Shown: one piece after another, positions 12,212-21,868 of the stretch
Layout of the letters: every line of letters begins with the position of its first letter
Numbering within the stretch: the first letter of the stretch is position 1
DNA from: Xylanimonas oleitrophica
GTDB taxonomy: Bacteria; Actinomycetota; Actinomycetes; Actinomycetales; Cellulomonadaceae
DNA length: 64,000 nucleotides
Direction: 5' to 3'
Assembly: GCF_003244315.1 (NCBI RefSeq)
Contig: NZ_QKWH01000003.1
Location: forward strand, 1-64,000
Translations under genes and position numbers: made by a program
Notes under the pieces: model-generated
Told to the model about the DNA's origin: nothing
Seen by the model: only the letters and a program-made list of their open reading frames with translations
Databases searched by the model: none

Positions 12212-13005
12212 CCACACAGACGACGGGGGGCCAGGCGGGCCCGGTGACGGACGGGTCGGAGGGCGTGCCGGACGCGGGCTTCATCGCACCGGTCCCGGCG
12301 GAGGCTGACCTGCCGGCGCTGTTCCCCGGGGACACGGGCTCGTTGGAGGCGGACGTGCGCCAGGTGCTGGTGCGTCTGCTGCGCCAGCGTTACCTGTCGG
12401 CGGCAGCGCACCCTGGTCCGTGGAAGACGCTGCTGGCACACCAGGCCACGGTGGAGTCGCGCCTGCACGACCTGTTCGTGCACCTGGTGGTCGATCACGA
12501 GCGGGGACTGGCATACAAGCGGCAGGTGCGCAAGGCCGAGGTCGAGGTGCCCGTGCTACTCAAGGACGAGCCGTACTCGCGCGTGGAGACGGTGCTGCTG
12601 GTGCACCTGCGGGCGCTGTTCCAGCGCGAGCAGGGTGCGGGCGAGCAGCAGGCGCGCGTGGACGCGGAGGAGCTGGAGCAGACGGTGCTCAGCTACCTGC
12701 CCGCGGGGGAGACGAACCTGGCGGCGCGGCAGAAGGAGATCGCGGCCGCGGTGGCGCGCCTGGTCCGGGAACGGGTGCTGGCGGAGGAGTCCCAGGGGCG
12801 CTACCGGGTGCTCCCTGTGGTGGAGGTGATCCTGTCGGCGGACCGGCTCGCTGAGCTGGTGACGTGGCTGCGGGACGGGGACACGGCAACGCCCGGTGCC
12901 GAGGAGCCTGGCAGCGGCGACGCCGGCGGCTCGGCCGCGGGCGAGGACGCGGCGGACTCGGCCGGTGCGGCCGACGTCGACGCCGACGAGGAGGACGACC
13001 TGTGA
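12208..13005 (+). CDS. jetB: JetB/MksE-like SMC-complex KITE subunit (DUF4194)
   Basis: A 265-residue DUF4194 protein, the winged-helix (KITE) subunit JetB of Wadjet systems, equivalent to MukE/MksE. Recognisable parts are the [19 protein letters not shown] region (about 50-70), [20 protein letters not shown] (about 113-132) and a conserved pattern [20 protein letters not shown]. The last 45 residues are an acidic alanine-, glycine- and aspartate-rich tail of low complexity. The start ATG 12208 overlaps the jetA stop, and its own stop overlaps the jetC start (GTGA at 13002-13005). I placed the start here although the open frame continues upstream, because the overlap and homology both begin here. 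Confidence 0.87.
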   Translation: MTTQTTGGQAGPVTDGSEGVPDAGFIAPVPAEADLPALFPGDTGSLEADVRQVLVRLLRQRYLSAAAHPGPWKTLLAHQATVESRLHDLFVHLVVDHERGLAYKRQVRKAEVEVPVLLKDEPYSRVETVLLVHLRALFQREQGAGEQQARVDAEELEQTVLSYLPAGETNLAARQKEIAAAVARLVRERVLAEESQGRYRVLPVVEVILSADRLAELVTWLRDGDTATPGAEEPGSGDAGGSAAGEDAADSAGAADVDADEEDDL

Positions 13006-16000
13006 GCCTGATGGCCGACACGCTGTTCGGGCTGATCCCCGCGGCCTCGACGGGGCAGCAGTGGGTGGCCCACGAGCTGCAGCTGGTCAACTGGGGCGGC
13101 TACGACGGGCACCACCGGGTCCGGTTCGCGCCGACGGCCACGCTCCTGTCAGGGGCGTCGGGCTCGGGCAAGTCGACCCTGCTGGACGCGTACATCGCGC
13201 TGCTGATGCCGCACACGACGCCGTTCAACGGCGCCTCGAACGGTGGGGTGGTGGGGCGTCCGCGCGGCAAGGACCAGCGCAACGTGGTCTCGTACGCGCG
13301 CGGCAAGATCGACGAGTCCCGCACGGCGGACGGCACGCGGGAGCGGGTGCTGCGCGGCGACGGCCGGGACACGTGGTCGGCGATCGCGATGACGTGGACG
13401 GACCAGTCGGGGACGCGTTTCACGGCCCTGCGCGCCTGGTACGTGCCGGCGGGGGCGCAGCGCACCGAGGACCTGGTGGCGGTGCGCGCCACGGTCGACG
13501 GCGACTTCGCGCTGCGGGACCTGGAGCCGTGCGCGGCGGCCCGGTTCGGCCGGGCGGGGCTGACGGCGCTGGGCCTGACGTGCTTCGACACGGACAAGGA
13601 GTTCGGGGCGCGCCTGCACACCACGCTGGGCATCGGCGCTGCGGGCGGTGGGGCCAAGGCGGTGGCGTTGCTGGGCCGCATCCAGGCGGGTCAGCAGATC
13701 ACCACGGTGGACGCGCTCTACAAGGCGATGGTGCTGGAGGAGCCGGAGACGCTGGCGGTCGCGGACGCCGCCGTCGCCCACTTCGACGACCTGGCGGCGA
13801 CGCGCACGCGCATGGTGACCGCCACGGAGCAGGTGCGTGCGCTCGCGCCGATGCGGCGCCACCGGGCGGCGGTGGACGAGGCGCGCGAGCGTCTCGCGGT
13901 GATCGACGCGCTGGGTTCGTTCGCGGAGCCGGCGTCGGCGGCGAGCCTGTGGCGGCACGAGCGCCGCCTGGGACTGCTGCGCTCGGCGGAGGAGGAGGTG
14001 CGCCGCCAGCACCGGGAGGCCGGTGACGAGGCGGCCGCGTTGAAGGCGGCGCACGCGACGCAGTCGGCGGCGCTCGACGGCGTCCGGCAGGCGATGTGGG
14101 CCGCGGGCGGTGAGCGGGCGGCCGCGGCGGAGCGGGAGCTGGCGGCGGCGCGCACTCGTGAGGCCGAGGTGCGCCGGGCGCGGGTCGTGCTGGACGCCGC
14201 CCTGGAGCGCCTGGGCATGAGCGTCTCGGGCGAGGCCGACCTGGAGCGGCAACGCGCCGCCTCGCGGGCGGCTCTGGCCGACGTCGCCGGCTCGCGGCGT
14301 CGTTCGCTCGACGCGCTGTACGCGGCGAACGACGCCGCGGCCACCGCACGCCGGGAGACGGAGCGCCTGGAGCGGGAGCGGACGTCGCTCGAGCGTCGTC
14401 GCGGCAACGTGCCGGAGGCGTTGCACCGGGCACGCCTGGCGCTGGCCCAGGCGGCGGGTCTCGGCGTGGACGACCTGCCGTTCGTCGCCGAGCTGCTGGA
14501 GGTGCGCACCGAGTTCGAGCACTGGCGCGAGGCGGCGAACCTGGCCCTGGGCGGGTTCGCGACCACGCTGCTGGTGGACTCCGTGCGGCTGGCGGACTTC
14601 CGCGCCGCGATCGACCAGGTGCCGTCCACGGTGCGGCTGCGCTTCGAGGGCGTGCCCGTGGGCCTGCCGGAGCCCGGTGCGCGCGACGAGCGCACCCTGC
14701 CGGGCAGGCTCGACGTCAAGCCCGGCCCGTTCGCCGGGTGGCTGGCCGATCGGCTCGCCGCGGCCTACGACTTCGTGTGCGTGGACGACCCGGCGGACCT
14801 GGCCCGGCACGCGACGTCGGGCACCCGGGCGCTGACCCGGACGGGGCAGACGTCGGACGGGAACCGCGGCGCGCACGGCGGGCACGGGCGCGACAACGTG
14901 CTCGGGTTCACCAACGCCCGCCGGGTGGCGGACCTGGAGCGCCAGCTGGAGCGCTCGCGCGAGGCGGAGCGGCTGGCGGCGGAGCAGCGGGCGGGCGCCG
15001 AGCTGCGTCACGGTGCCCTGGAGGAGCAGACGGCGGCGCACGAGCGCGTGCTGGAGCTGGTGTGGGACCAGGTCGACGTGGCCGCCGCCGCTCAGGAGGT
15101 GGCGCGCTGGGAGGGCGTGCTGGCCGACGTCCAGGGGAGCAACGAGGACCTCACGGCCCTGCAGTCCCAGGCGGACGCGCTGCGGCAGAAGGTCGAGGAC
15201 CTGCACCGCCGGCTGACTCGGGCGGAGGACGCCCGGTCGCGGCTGGGGGAGCGGTGGGCCGAGCTGGGTGACGCGGTCGACGCCGCGCAGCGCGCCATCG
15301 ACGAGGCGACCGACGCCGGCGTCGTCCTGGACGCCGACCACCGCGCCTACCTCGACGAGCTGCTGGAGCGGGCGGGCGAGCGCGACGGCGGCCTGGACGC
15401 CTTCGACGCCGCGCTGGCCGCCGTCGGGCAGCGCCTGGTGTTCGACCACGAGCAGGCCCGCTCCGCCGTGGAAGCCGGGCTCGACGCGCTGCGGTCGGTG
15501 TTCGAGTCGTTCGTGCGGCAGTGGCCCGACCCGAACCTGGGCACGGACCCGGACGGCTCCTACGCCGACTTCGAGCGCGTGCTGAGCACCCTCGAGACGG
15601 AGCGGCTGCACGAGCTCGAGGCGCAGTGGTCGCGCAACCTGGCGCGCATGTCGGGCGACGACCTCACCGCCCTCGACGCCGCGATCAGCAGGTCGCTGCG
15701 CGAGATCACCGAGCGCATCGCCCCTGTCAACGAGATCCTCGCCGAGCTGCCGTTCGCCGACGACGACCACCGCCTGCGGATCGACGCCCGGCCCGTGCAG
15801 TCGGCCATCGTGGCGCGGTTCCGGAGGGATCTGCGGGACGTGCGCACGCTCCTGGCGAGCGACGCCGGAGAGGCCGAGCGCGAGGCGCGGTTCCTGCGCA
15901 TGGAACGGCTCGTCGAGCGGATCCGGCGTACCAGCCCGGACTTCCTCGACCTGGTGGACGTGCGCCGGCACGTGCGCGTCAGCGCGGAGAAGGTGGACCT

Positions 16001-16376
16001 CGAGGGCAACCACGTGGCCCTCTACGACCACATCGGCGAGAAGTCCGGCGGCGAGTCGCAGGAGCTGGTCGCCTTCATCGTCGGTGCGGCGCTGCGGTAC
16101 CAGCTCGGCGACGCCGGGGCCGAGCGGCCGCGGTACGCACCCGTGTTCTTGGACGAGGCGCTGATCAAGGCCGACGCCCGGTTCTCCGGCCGTGCGGTAG
16201 GTGCGTGGCGCGGGCTCGGCTTTCAGCTGGTGATCGGCGCGCCGCTGGACAAGGTGAGCGCGCTGGAGCCGCACGTGGACGCGGAGTACGTCGTCGTCAA
16301 GGATCCGGGCGGCCGTTCCCGGCCGGTGCCGGTGGTCCCGCTCGACGACGACGGCGGCGCCGCTCCGGCGGCGTAG
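13002..16376 (+). CDS. jetC: JetC/MksB-like SMC ATPase
   Basis: A 1124-residue SMC-like ATPase. The N-terminal head has Walker [10 protein letters not shown] (about 50-58), followed by long alpha-helical coiled-coil arms interrupted by a hinge-like region (about 490-640), and a C-terminal head with the ABC signature SGGESQ (about 1015) and Walker B PVFLDEAL (about 1047). This is the JetC/MukB/MksB organisation: the dimer extrudes DNA loops and, in Wadjet, brings circular plasmids to the JetD nuclease for cleavage. Length is normal and both heads look intact. No jetD follows: 155 bases later the glycogen phosphorylase gene starts. It may therefore act as a condensin-like complex or use a distant JetD. 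Confidence 0.9.
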   Translation: MSLMADTLFGLIPAASTGQQWVAHELQLVNWGGYDGHHRVRFAPTATLLSGASGSGKSTLLDAYIALLMPHTTPFNGASNGGVVGRPRGKDQRNVVSYARGKIDESRTADGTRERVLRGDGRDTWSAIAMTWTDQSGTRFTALRAWYVPAGAQRTEDLVAVRATVDGDFALRDLEPCAAARFGRAGLTALGLTCFDTDKEFGARLHTTLGIGAAGGGAKAVALLGRIQAGQQITTVDALYKAMVLEEPETLAVADAAVAHFDDLAATRTRMVTATEQVRALAPMRRHRAAVDEARERLAVIDALGSFAEPASAASLWRHERRLGLLRSAEEEVRRQHREAGDEAAALKAAHATQSAALDGVRQAMWAAGGERAAAAERELAAARTREAEVRRARVVLDAALERLGMSVSGEADLERQRAASRAALADVAGSRRRSLDALYAANDAAATARRETERLERERTSLERRRGNVPEALHRARLALAQAAGLGVDDLPFVAELLEVRTEFEHWREAANLALGGFATTLLVDSVRLADFRAAIDQVPSTVRLRFEGVPVGLPEPGARDERTLPGRLDVKPGPFAGWLADRLAAAYDFVCVDDPADLARHATSGTRALTRTGQTSDGNRGAHGGHGRDNVLGFTNARRVADLERQLERSREAERLAAEQRAGAELRHGALEEQTAAHERVLELVWDQVDVAAAAQEVARWEGVLADVQGSNEDLTALQSQADALRQKVEDLHRRLTRAEDARSRLGERWAELGDAVDAAQRAIDEATDAGVVLDADHRAYLDELLERAGERDGGLDAFDAALAAVGQRLVFDHEQARSAVEAGLDALRSVFESFVRQWPDPNLGTDPDGSYADFERVLSTLETERLHELEAQWSRNLARMSGDDLTALDAAISRSLREITERIAPVNEILAELPFADDDHRLRIDARPVQSAIVARFRRDLRDVRTLLASDAGEAEREARFLRMERLVERIRRTSPDFLDLVDVRRHVRVSAEKVDLEGNHVALYDHIGEKSGGESQELVAFIVGAALRYQLGDAGAERPRYAPVFLDEALIKADARFSGRAVGAWRGLGFQLVIGAPLDKVSALEPHVDAEYVVVKDPGGRSRPVPVVPLDDDGGAAPAA

Positions 16377-16414
16377 CGGACCTGGGCGGGGACTTCGCGG
16401 GGACTTTGCGGGGC

Positions 16415-16450
16415 AGCTCGGGGGCGGCTCGCGGAGCGGGGCGCCGAGCT
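16415..16450. terminator. Candidate terminator hairpin after jetC
   Basis: The arms AGCTCGG (16415-16421) and CCGAGCT (16444-16450) pair perfectly, with a smaller GCTC/GAGC hairpin nested in the loop. It lies about 40 bases after the jetC stop codon. There is no T-run. Confidence 0.4.
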
Positions 16451-16531
16451 GGCACGGGCGCGGCAGGGGCGGCGGTGCGCAGGGCCGAACGGCCCGGTGC
16501 GGTGGCCGGTGGGGACTTGTAGGGTCGATGT

Positions 16532-19006
16532 GTGACCGAGTCGATCCCGCCCATCGCCACCCCGACGCACGACGTCGACGGCTTCGTCCGGCAGTACCTG
16601 CGCGAGCTGACGTACACGCAGGGCACCACGCTCGAGCGCGCGTCGCTCAACGACAAGTACCTGGCGCTCGCGCGCACGGTGCGCTCGTACCTGATGGCGC
16701 GCTGGAACCGCACGATGACGCAGCAGTACCGCAAGCAGTCGCGGTCCGTCGCGTACCTGTCGGCGGAGTACCTGCTGGGTCGCCAGCTCGACAACGCGCT
16801 GATCGCCTCGGACCTGGAGCAGATCGCGGCCGAGGGGCTCGAGCGCCTGGGCCTGTCGCTGGACGAGCTGCGCGAGGCCGAGGTCGAGCCCGGCCTGGGC
16901 AACGGTGGCCTGGGGCGGCTGGCGGCGTGCTTCGTCGACTCGCTCGCCACCATGGACATCCCGGCGATCGGGTACGGCATCCGGTACGAGTACGGGATCT
17001 TCCGGCAGACGTTCGTGGACGGGCGTCAGGTGGAGGAGCCGGACAACTGGCTCGACAACGGCTCGCCCTGGGAGATCGCCCGGCCGGAGCAGGAGGTGGC
17101 GGTCGGGTTCGGTGGGCACACCGAGAAGTACACGGACGACGACGGGGTCGAGCGCAGCCGCTGGGTGCCCGGCTGGTCCGTGCTCGCGGTGCCCTACAAC
17201 TACATGGTCCCGGGCTACCTGAACGGACGGGTCAACACGTTGCGCCTGTGGAGCGCCCGGGCCACCCACGCGTTCGACCTGAAGATCTTCAACTACGGCG
17301 ACTACGCCGAGGCGGTGCGCGCGCAGACGTTCGCGGAGAACATCTCCAAGGTGCTGTACCCGGAGGACTCGACGCCGCAGGGCAAGGAGCTGCGCCTGCA
17401 GCAGCAGTACTTCTTCGTGGCGGCGAGCCTGCGCGACTACATCGACCGGGTGCTGGAGGAGGGCTTCGACCTGCACCGGCTGCCGGAGCGCATCACCTTC
17501 CAGCTCAACGACACCCACCCGGTGATCGCGGTGCCGGAGCTGATGCGCATCCTCGTGGACGAGAAGGGCTTCGGCTGGGACGAGGCGTGGGAGGTGACGC
17601 GGCAGTGCTTCGCGTACACCTGCCACACGCTGCTGCCCGAGGCGCTCGAGGTGTGGCCGGTCGAGCTGGTCGGCCGGCTGCTGCCGCGTCACCTGGAGAT
17701 CATCTACCGCATCAACGAGGAGTTCCTCGGGCAGGTGCGGGAGCGGTCGGGGGGCGACGAGATGCTGGTGCGGCGGATGTCGATCATTGCCGAGCACCCC
17801 GAGCGGGCGGTGCGCATGGCGTTCCTCGCCACCGTCGGGGCAGCCAAGGTCAACGGGGTGGCCGAGCTGCACTCTCAGCTCCTGCGCGACAAGGTGCTGC
17901 ATGACTTCGCGCAGCTGTGGCCGGAGAAGTTCACCAACGTGACGAACGGGGTGACGCCGCGCCGGTTCGTGCGGCTGGCGAACCCGGGGCTGTCGGCGCT
18001 GATCACCGAGGCGATCGGTGACGGCTGGGTGACGGACCTGGAGCGGCTGCGGGAGCTGGAGCCGCTGGCGGACGACGCCGAGTTCCGGCGCCGGTTCCGG
18101 GAGGTCAAGGCGGCAAACAAGGACCGGCTGGTGCGGCTCCTGGCGGCGCGCGACGGGATCGAGATCGACCCGAGCACCATGCTCGACGTCATGGTCAAGC
18201 GCCTGCACGAGTACAAGCGGCAGATGCTGAAGGTGCTGCACGTGGTGACGCTGTACGACCGCATCCGCTCGGGCGAGCTGGACCCGGCCCAGGTCGTGCC
18301 CCGCACGGTGGTGTTCGGGGCGAAGGCGGCGCCGGGCTACAAGATGGCCAAGGAGATCATCGCGCTGATCAACCATGTGGGGGCCGTGGTGAACGCGGAC
18401 CCGGTGGTCTCGCAGGTGCTGCGGGTGGCGTTCCCGGCGAACTACAACGTGACCGTGGCCGAGACGCTGGTCCCCGCCGCCGACCTGTCGGAGCAGATCT
18501 CGCTCGCCGGCAAGGAGGCGTCCGGCACGGGGAACATGAAGTTCGCGCTCAACGGTGCGCTGACGATCGGCACGGACGACGGCGCGAACGTCGAGATCCG
18601 CCAGCTCGTGGGCGACGAGCACTTCTTCCTGTTCGGGCTGACCGAGCCGGAGGCGAGCGCGATCCAGGAGGCCGGGTACCGGCCGGCCGCGTACTACGAG
18701 CAGAACCCGGGGCTGCGCCGTGCGCTCGACCTCGTGGCGTCGGGGGAGTTCTCCGGCGGGGACCGGAGCGTGTTCGAGCCGATCGTCTCGAACCTGCTGT
18801 ACGAGGACCGGTTCATGGTGCTCGCCGACTACCAGTCGTACGTCGAGGCGCAGGACCGGGTGGAGGGGGCGTACCGGGACGAGGACGCGTGGAGCCGCTC
18901 GGCCGTGCTCAACGTGGCCCGCAGCGGCTTCTTCTCCTCCGACCGGTCGATGCGCGACTACCTGGAACGGATCTGGCACGCGGAGGCAGTGCCCGTCGAG
19001 CTCTGA
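16532..19006 (+). CDS. glgP: Glycogen/starch/alpha-glucan phosphorylase
   Basis: An 824-residue family GT35 phosphorylase that releases glucose 1-phosphate from alpha-1,4-glucans. Family features are the N-terminal [15 protein letters not shown] and [16 protein letters not shown] segments, [32 protein letters not shown], and the pyridoxal-phosphate site ASGTGNMKF with the Schiff-base lysine at position 670. Length and motif order match MalP/GlgP of the E. coli type. GTG 16532 follows TAGGGT (16520-16525) by six bases, a leaderless-type start, so it is probably transcribed independently of the jet operon. Choice between glgP and malP by substrate cannot be made from sequence. Confidence 0.96.
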   Translation: MTESIPPIATPTHDVDGFVRQYLRELTYTQGTTLERASLNDKYLALARTVRSYLMARWNRTMTQQYRKQSRSVAYLSAEYLLGRQLDNALIASDLEQIAAEGLERLGLSLDELREAEVEPGLGNGGLGRLAACFVDSLATMDIPAIGYGIRYEYGIFRQTFVDGRQVEEPDNWLDNGSPWEIARPEQEVAVGFGGHTEKYTDDDGVERSRWVPGWSVLAVPYNYMVPGYLNGRVNTLRLWSARATHAFDLKIFNYGDYAEAVRAQTFAENISKVLYPEDSTPQGKELRLQQQYFFVAASLRDYIDRVLEEGFDLHRLPERITFQLNDTHPVIAVPELMRILVDEKGFGWDEAWEVTRQCFAYTCHTLLPEALEVWPVELVGRLLPRHLEIIYRINEEFLGQVRERSGGDEMLVRRMSIIAEHPERAVRMAFLATVGAAKVNGVAELHSQLLRDKVLHDFAQLWPEKFTNVTNGVTPRRFVRLANPGLSALITEAIGDGWVTDLERLRELEPLADDAEFRRRFREVKAANKDRLVRLLAARDGIEIDPSTMLDVMVKRLHEYKRQMLKVLHVVTLYDRIRSGELDPAQVVPRTVVFGAKAAPGYKMAKEIIALINHVGAVVNADPVVSQVLRVAFPANYNVTVAETLVPAADLSEQISLAGKEASGTGNMKFALNGALTIGTDDGANVEIRQLVGDEHFFLFGLTEPEASAIQEAGYRPAAYYEQNPGLRRALDLVASGEFSGGDRSVFEPIVSNLLYEDRFMVLADYQSYVEAQDRVEGAYRDEDAWSRSAVLNVARSGFFSSDRSMRDYLERIWHAEAVPVEL

Positions 19007-19049
19007 CCGGTGGGGGCGTGCGGACGGGAATATGGCAAGCTCGCTCTTG

Positions 19050-19072
19050 TTGTAGAGAATGGTTCTCAACAA
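19050..19072. promoter_or_regulatory. Zur box upstream of rpmG2-rpmE2
   Basis: A 23-base palindrome with a single mismatched pair, core GAGAATGGTTCTC (19055-19067), flanked by TTGT and ACAA. It matches the actinobacterial Zur operator type (inverted repeat with A/T-rich arms around a central purine-pyrimidine step). It ends 13 bases before the L33 start codon, so a bound repressor would cover the promoter or start region. Confidence 0.8.
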
Positions 19073-19085
19073 GAAGGGATGCCTG

Positions 19086-19250
19086 ATGGCACGCAACGAG
19101 CTCCGGCCGATCGTCAAGCTCCGGTCGACCGCCGGTACCGGGTTCACCTACGTGACCCGCAAGAACCGCCGCAACGACCCGGACCGCATGGTGATCCGCA
19201 AGTTCGACCCCGTGGTGCGCCGCCACGTCGAGTTCCGAGAGGAGCGCTGA
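19086..19250 (+). CDS. rpmG: Cysteine-free ribosomal protein L33 paralogue
   Basis: A 54-residue L33 of the large ribosomal subunit ([19 protein letters not shown]). Zinc-ribbon L33 proteins carry four cysteines; this one has none, so it is the zinc-independent (C-minus) form that replaces the zinc-binding copy during zinc starvation. A Zur box lies directly upstream. An AAGAAGGGAT Shine-Dalgarno-like stretch precedes ATG 19086; an in-frame ATG at 19059 lies inside the operator and is unlikely to be used. The L31 paralogue follows after three bases. Confidence 0.93.
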   Translation: MARNELRPIVKLRSTAGTGFTYVTRKNRRNDPDRMVIRKFDPVVRRHVEFREER

Positions 19251-19253
19251 GCG

Positions 19254-19526
19254 ATGAAGAAGGACGTCCACCCCACGTACGGCCCTGTCGTGTTCCGCGA
19301 CCAGAGCGCCGGCTTCGCCTTCCTGACCCGGTCTACGCTCGCCGGTGAGACGGCGGCCGGCCCCGGCCGGCCCGCTCGCACCGTCGAGTGGGAGGACGGG
19401 AACACCTATCCCGTGGTCGACGTGGAGATCTCGAGCGCGAGCCACCCGTTCTGGACGGGTTCCGCGCGCGTGGTCGACACCGCCGGGCGTGTGGAGAGGT
19501 TCCGGCAGCGTTACGGCAAGCGCTGA
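19254..19526 (+). CDS. rpmE2: Cysteine-free ribosomal protein L31 type B paralogue
   Basis: A 90-residue L31 of type B (YkgM-like): [20 protein letters not shown] at the start, SASHPFWTG in the middle and [13 protein letters not shown] at the end. It has no cysteines, so it lacks the zinc site of type A L31. In other bacteria the C-minus form displaces the zinc form from ribosomes and so frees zinc. It sits in a two-gene operon with the L33 paralogue under a Zur box and is followed by a very strong terminator. Confidence 0.95.
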   Translation: MKKDVHPTYGPVVFRDQSAGFAFLTRSTLAGETAAGPGRPARTVEWEDGNTYPVVDVEISSASHPFWTGSARVVDTAGRVERFRQRYGKR

Positions 19527-19544
19527 GCGGGTCCTCACCCCCTG

Positions 19545-19580
19545 CGAGAGGCGCGGCACCTTCGGGTGCCGCGCCTCTCG
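19545..19580. terminator. Strong terminator after rpmE2
   Basis: A perfect 16-bp stem (CGAGAGGCGCGGCACC pairing with its complement) closed by a TTCG tetraloop, 18 bases after the L31 stop codon. This is the most stable hairpin in the area and separates the two zinc-regulated operons. Confidence 0.9.
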
Positions 19581-19684
19581 GCGTCTGGGCGGCTCGGCGC
19601 CCGGCTGCCCCGGCGCTCTGGCGTGATGGCGCCTCGACGCCGGGAGGGCTGCGGGCCGAGCGGGCGAGGTTGTCGCGCAGCGGT

Positions 19685-19735
19685 TGAGAAACGTTCTCAT
19701 CTCTGGTTCACTCTCCGAGCGAGAACGATTCTCAC
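19685..19735. promoter_or_regulatory. Two tandem Zur boxes upstream of the aztD-like operon
   Basis: Two inverted repeats: TGAGAAACGTTCTCA (19685-19699) and GAGAACGATTCTC (19721-19733). Both share the GAGAA-N3-TTCTC core of the box in front of rpmG. Their centres are 35 bases apart. The second ends about 34 bases before the ATG at 19767, so the pair should overlap the promoter. Two sites suggest tighter zinc repression than for the rpmG operon. Confidence 0.82.
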
Positions 19736-19766
19736 TCGCACGATCTCTGACGACGGAAAGACGACC

Positions 19767-21155
19767 ATGCACCGCACACGACGCCGCCTCGCGGCTCTCG
19801 CCCTCCCGCTCGCCGCCACGATCGCTCTGGCCGGCTGCGCCGGCGGGACCGGTACCGCCCCCGAGGCCTCCGCCCCGGCGGACGAGCCGGCCGCGCCGCG
19901 CGCCAGCGAGGCGCAGGCACGCACCCCGCGCATCGCGATCACCTACGACGGGGGCATCCGCGTCCTGGACGCGATGAGCCTCGAGCAGGTCGGCGACATC
20001 GAGCTCGAGGGCTTCAACCGCCTCAACCCGGCCGGGGACGGCCGCCACCTGTTCGTCTCGACCGCCGGGGGTTTCCGTCTCCTGGACGCGGGCACCTGGG
20101 CAGAGGCGCACGGCGATCATCACCACTACTGGGTGGCCGGGCCGGTGCTGACCGACCACCTCCACGAGGCCGAGAAGCCCGGCCACGTCGTCGTCCACGA
20201 GGGGCGGACAGCCCTGTTCGACGACGGCACCGGCGACGTCACCGTCCTGGACGCGGCACACCTGGGCGACGACGACGCCGTGGTGCGCGAGCACACCACC
20301 CCGTCCGCGCACCACGGTGTCGCCATCGAGCTGAGCGACCACTCGCTCGTCGTGTCCGAGGGCACCGAGGACGCCCGCACCGGCATCCGAGTGCTGGACG
20401 CCGAGGGGCAGGAGATCGCTGCCAGCGACCAGTGCCCCGGCGTGCACGGCGAAGCCGTGGCGGCCGACGAGGCCGTGGTCATCGGCTGCGAGGACGGCGC
20501 TCTCGTCTACGCGGGCGGCACCATCACCAAGGTGCAGGCGCCCGACGCCTACGGCCGCATCGGCAACCAGGCCGGTACCGAGGCGTCGCCCGTGGTCCTC
20601 GGTGACTACAAGTCCGACCCGGACGCCGACCTCGAGCGTCCCACCCGCGTCTCGCTCATCGACACCCGGGACGCGTCGCTGACCCTGGTGGACCTGCCCG
20701 CCAGCTACACGTTCCGCTCGCTCGCCCGCGGCGACGCCGGCGAGGCGCTCGTGCTCGGCACCGACGGGCAGCTGCACGTCATCGACCCCGAGACCAAGCA
20801 GCTCGTGAAGTCGATCCCGGTGATGGACGCCTGGACCGAGCCCGACGAGTGGCAGGAGCCGCGCCCTGCGGTGCTCGCCCTCGACGGCTCCGTGTATGTG
20901 ACCGACCCGGCCGCCAAGGCGATCCACGCCGTCGACGTCGAGTCCGGCAAGGTGTGGAAGACCGTCACCCTCGACGTCGTGCCCAACGAGCTCAGCGGCG
21001 TCTCCGGCACCGACGAGACGCAGGGTCACGGGCGCAGCGACCACGGTGACGAGGAGCACGCTCACGAGGAGCACGCTCACGACGAGCACGGCCACGACCA
21101 CGGTGACGAGCACGCGCACGAGGGTGACGAGCACGACCACGACCACGAGGGCTGA
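19767..21155 (+). CDS. aztD: AztD-like zinc chaperone lipoprotein with His-rich tail
   Basis: A 462-residue secreted lipoprotein: signal peptide with lipobox LAGC (Cys24), then a repeated beta-propeller-like fold with recurring xVLDA/xLVxxG blades, and a C-terminal tail packed with His, Asp and Glu (for example [15 protein letters not shown]). A HGDHHHYW stretch (about residue 113) may also bind metal. The overall pattern resembles AztD, the periplasmic zinc metallochaperone that passes Zn to the AztC solute-binding protein; that assignment rests on memory of the family. Two Zur boxes precede it and the ribosomal protein genes follow after four bases, so it belongs to the zinc-starvation response. 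No aztABC transporter is adjacent. Confidence 0.72.
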   Translation: MHRTRRRLAALALPLAATIALAGCAGGTGTAPEASAPADEPAAPRASEAQARTPRIAITYDGGIRVLDAMSLEQVGDIELEGFNRLNPAGDGRHLFVSTAGGFRLLDAGTWAEAHGDHHHYWVAGPVLTDHLHEAEKPGHVVVHEGRTALFDDGTGDVTVLDAAHLGDDDAVVREHTTPSAHHGVAIELSDHSLVVSEGTEDARTGIRVLDAEGQEIAASDQCPGVHGEAVAADEAVVIGCEDGALVYAGGTITKVQAPDAYGRIGNQAGTEASPVVLGDYKSDPDADLERPTRVSLIDTRDASLTLVDLPASYTFRSLARGDAGEALVLGTDGQLHVIDPETKQLVKSIPVMDAWTEPDEWQEPRPAVLALDGSVYVTDPAAKAIHAVDVESGKVWKTVTLDVVPNELSGVSGTDETQGHGRSDHGDEEHAHEEHAHDEHGHDHGDEHAHEGDEHDHDHEG

Positions 21156-21159
21156 CGCG

Positions 21160-21465
21160 ATGGCGAAGAAGTCGAAGATCGCGGCCCAGCAGCGCCGGCA
21201 GGCCGTCGTGGCGCGGTACGCCGAGCGGCGTGCGCACCTCAAGCGCGTGATCGCCTCGCCGGCCTCGAGCGACGAGGAACGCGCCGTCGCGACGCTGGAG
21301 CTCCGGCGCCAGCCCCGCGACGCGAGCCGGGTGCGGCTGCGCAACCGCGACGCCGTCGACGGCCGCCCGCGGGCCCACCTGCGCAGGTTCGGGCTCTCCC
21401 GGATCCGCCTGCGCGAGATGGCGCTGCGCGGCGAGCTGCCCGGCGTGACCAAGTCCAGCTGGTGA
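21160..21465 (+). CDS. rpsN: Cysteine-free ribosomal protein S14 paralogue
   Basis: A 101-residue S14 of the long type ([20 protein letters not shown] ... [20 protein letters not shown] ... LPGVTKSSW). It lacks cysteines, in contrast to the short zinc-ribbon S14 that is common in Gram-positives. It starts four bases after the aztD-like stop codon, so it should be co-transcribed and share Zur control. It is the only small-subunit member of this zinc-sparing set. Confidence 0.95.
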   Translation: MAKKSKIAAQQRRQAVVARYAERRAHLKRVIASPASSDEERAVATLELRRQPRDASRVRLRNRDAVDGRPRAHLRRFGLSRIRLREMALRGELPGVTKSSW

Positions 21466-21475
21466 GGAGAGAACG

Positions 21476-21598
21476 ATGAAGGTCCGAGCATCCCTGCGCT
21501 CGCTGAAGCTGGCGCCGGGCTCCAAGGTGGTGCGGCGGCGCGGCAAGACGTACGTGATCAACAAGCAGAACCCGCGCTTCAAGGCGCGGCAGGGCTGA
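21476..21598 (+). CDS. rpmJ: Cysteine-free ribosomal protein L36 paralogue
   Basis: A 40-residue L36 ([20 protein letters not shown] ... [15 protein letters not shown]). The zinc-binding L36 has a Cys3His cluster; here those positions are not cysteine, which marks the C-minus form. A GAGGAGAG Shine-Dalgarno sequence precedes ATG 21476, and the gene starts ten bases after the S14 stop codon within the same operon. Confidence 0.95.
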   Translation: MKVRASLRSLKLAPGSKVVRRRGKTYVINKQNPRFKARQG

Positions 21599-21608
21599 GG
21601 AGGCGTCG

Positions 21609-21776
21609 ATGGCGGTCCCCAAGCGCAAGACCTCCCGCTCGCGCACGCGGTCGCGGCGCGCGCAGTGGAAGGCGTCCGAGCCGGTGCTCGTGCCCGTGAC
21701 GGTCGACGGCCGCACGGTGAGCGTTCCTCCGCGCCTCGCCCGAGCAGTCCGGCGCGGGCTCGTGCAGACCGACTGA
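21609..21776 (+). CDS. rpmF: Cysteine-free ribosomal protein L32 paralogue
   Basis: A 55-residue L32 ([20 protein letters not shown]). The N-terminal half is normal for L32, but the C-terminal zinc ribbon with its CxxC pairs is missing or replaced (ending [11 protein letters not shown]), so this is another zinc-independent form. A TGAGGAGG sequence precedes the ATG. It is the last gene of the aztD-rpsN-rpmJ-rpmF operon and is followed by a strong terminator. Confidence 0.93.
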   Translation: MAVPKRKTSRSRTRSRRAQWKASEPVLVPVTVDGRTVSVPPRLARAVRRGLVQTD

Positions 21777-21798
21777 GGCCACAGAGCTCGTCCAGCCT

Positions 21799-21837
21799 GG
21801 ACGGCGGCGACACCCGAGGAGGGTGCCGCCGCCGTCC
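21799..21837. terminator. Terminator after rpmF
   Basis: A 10-bp perfect outer stem (GGACGGCGGC with GCCGCCGTCC) and an inner CACCC/GGGTG stem around GAGGA, 22 bases after the L32 stop codon. Confidence 0.85.
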
Positions 21838-21868
21838 GGCGTCTGCTGGCCGTTAAGGTGACCATGCC

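Noticed and set aside
16377-16531. Possible jetD remnant after jetC
   Set aside because: Translation of the interval in all frames gave no segment that I recognise as DUF3322/DUF2220 or Toprim, and 155 bases are far too short.
13149-19147. Long antisense frames opposite jetC and glgP
   Set aside because: They mirror the codon bias of the plus-strand genes and show no recognisable motifs; they are shadows.
21012-21152. Repetitive CACGAG/GAGCACG stretch as a DNA repeat element
   Set aside because: It encodes the histidine/acidic tail of the AztD-like protein in frame, and the irregular units follow amino-acid bias rather than DNA duplication.
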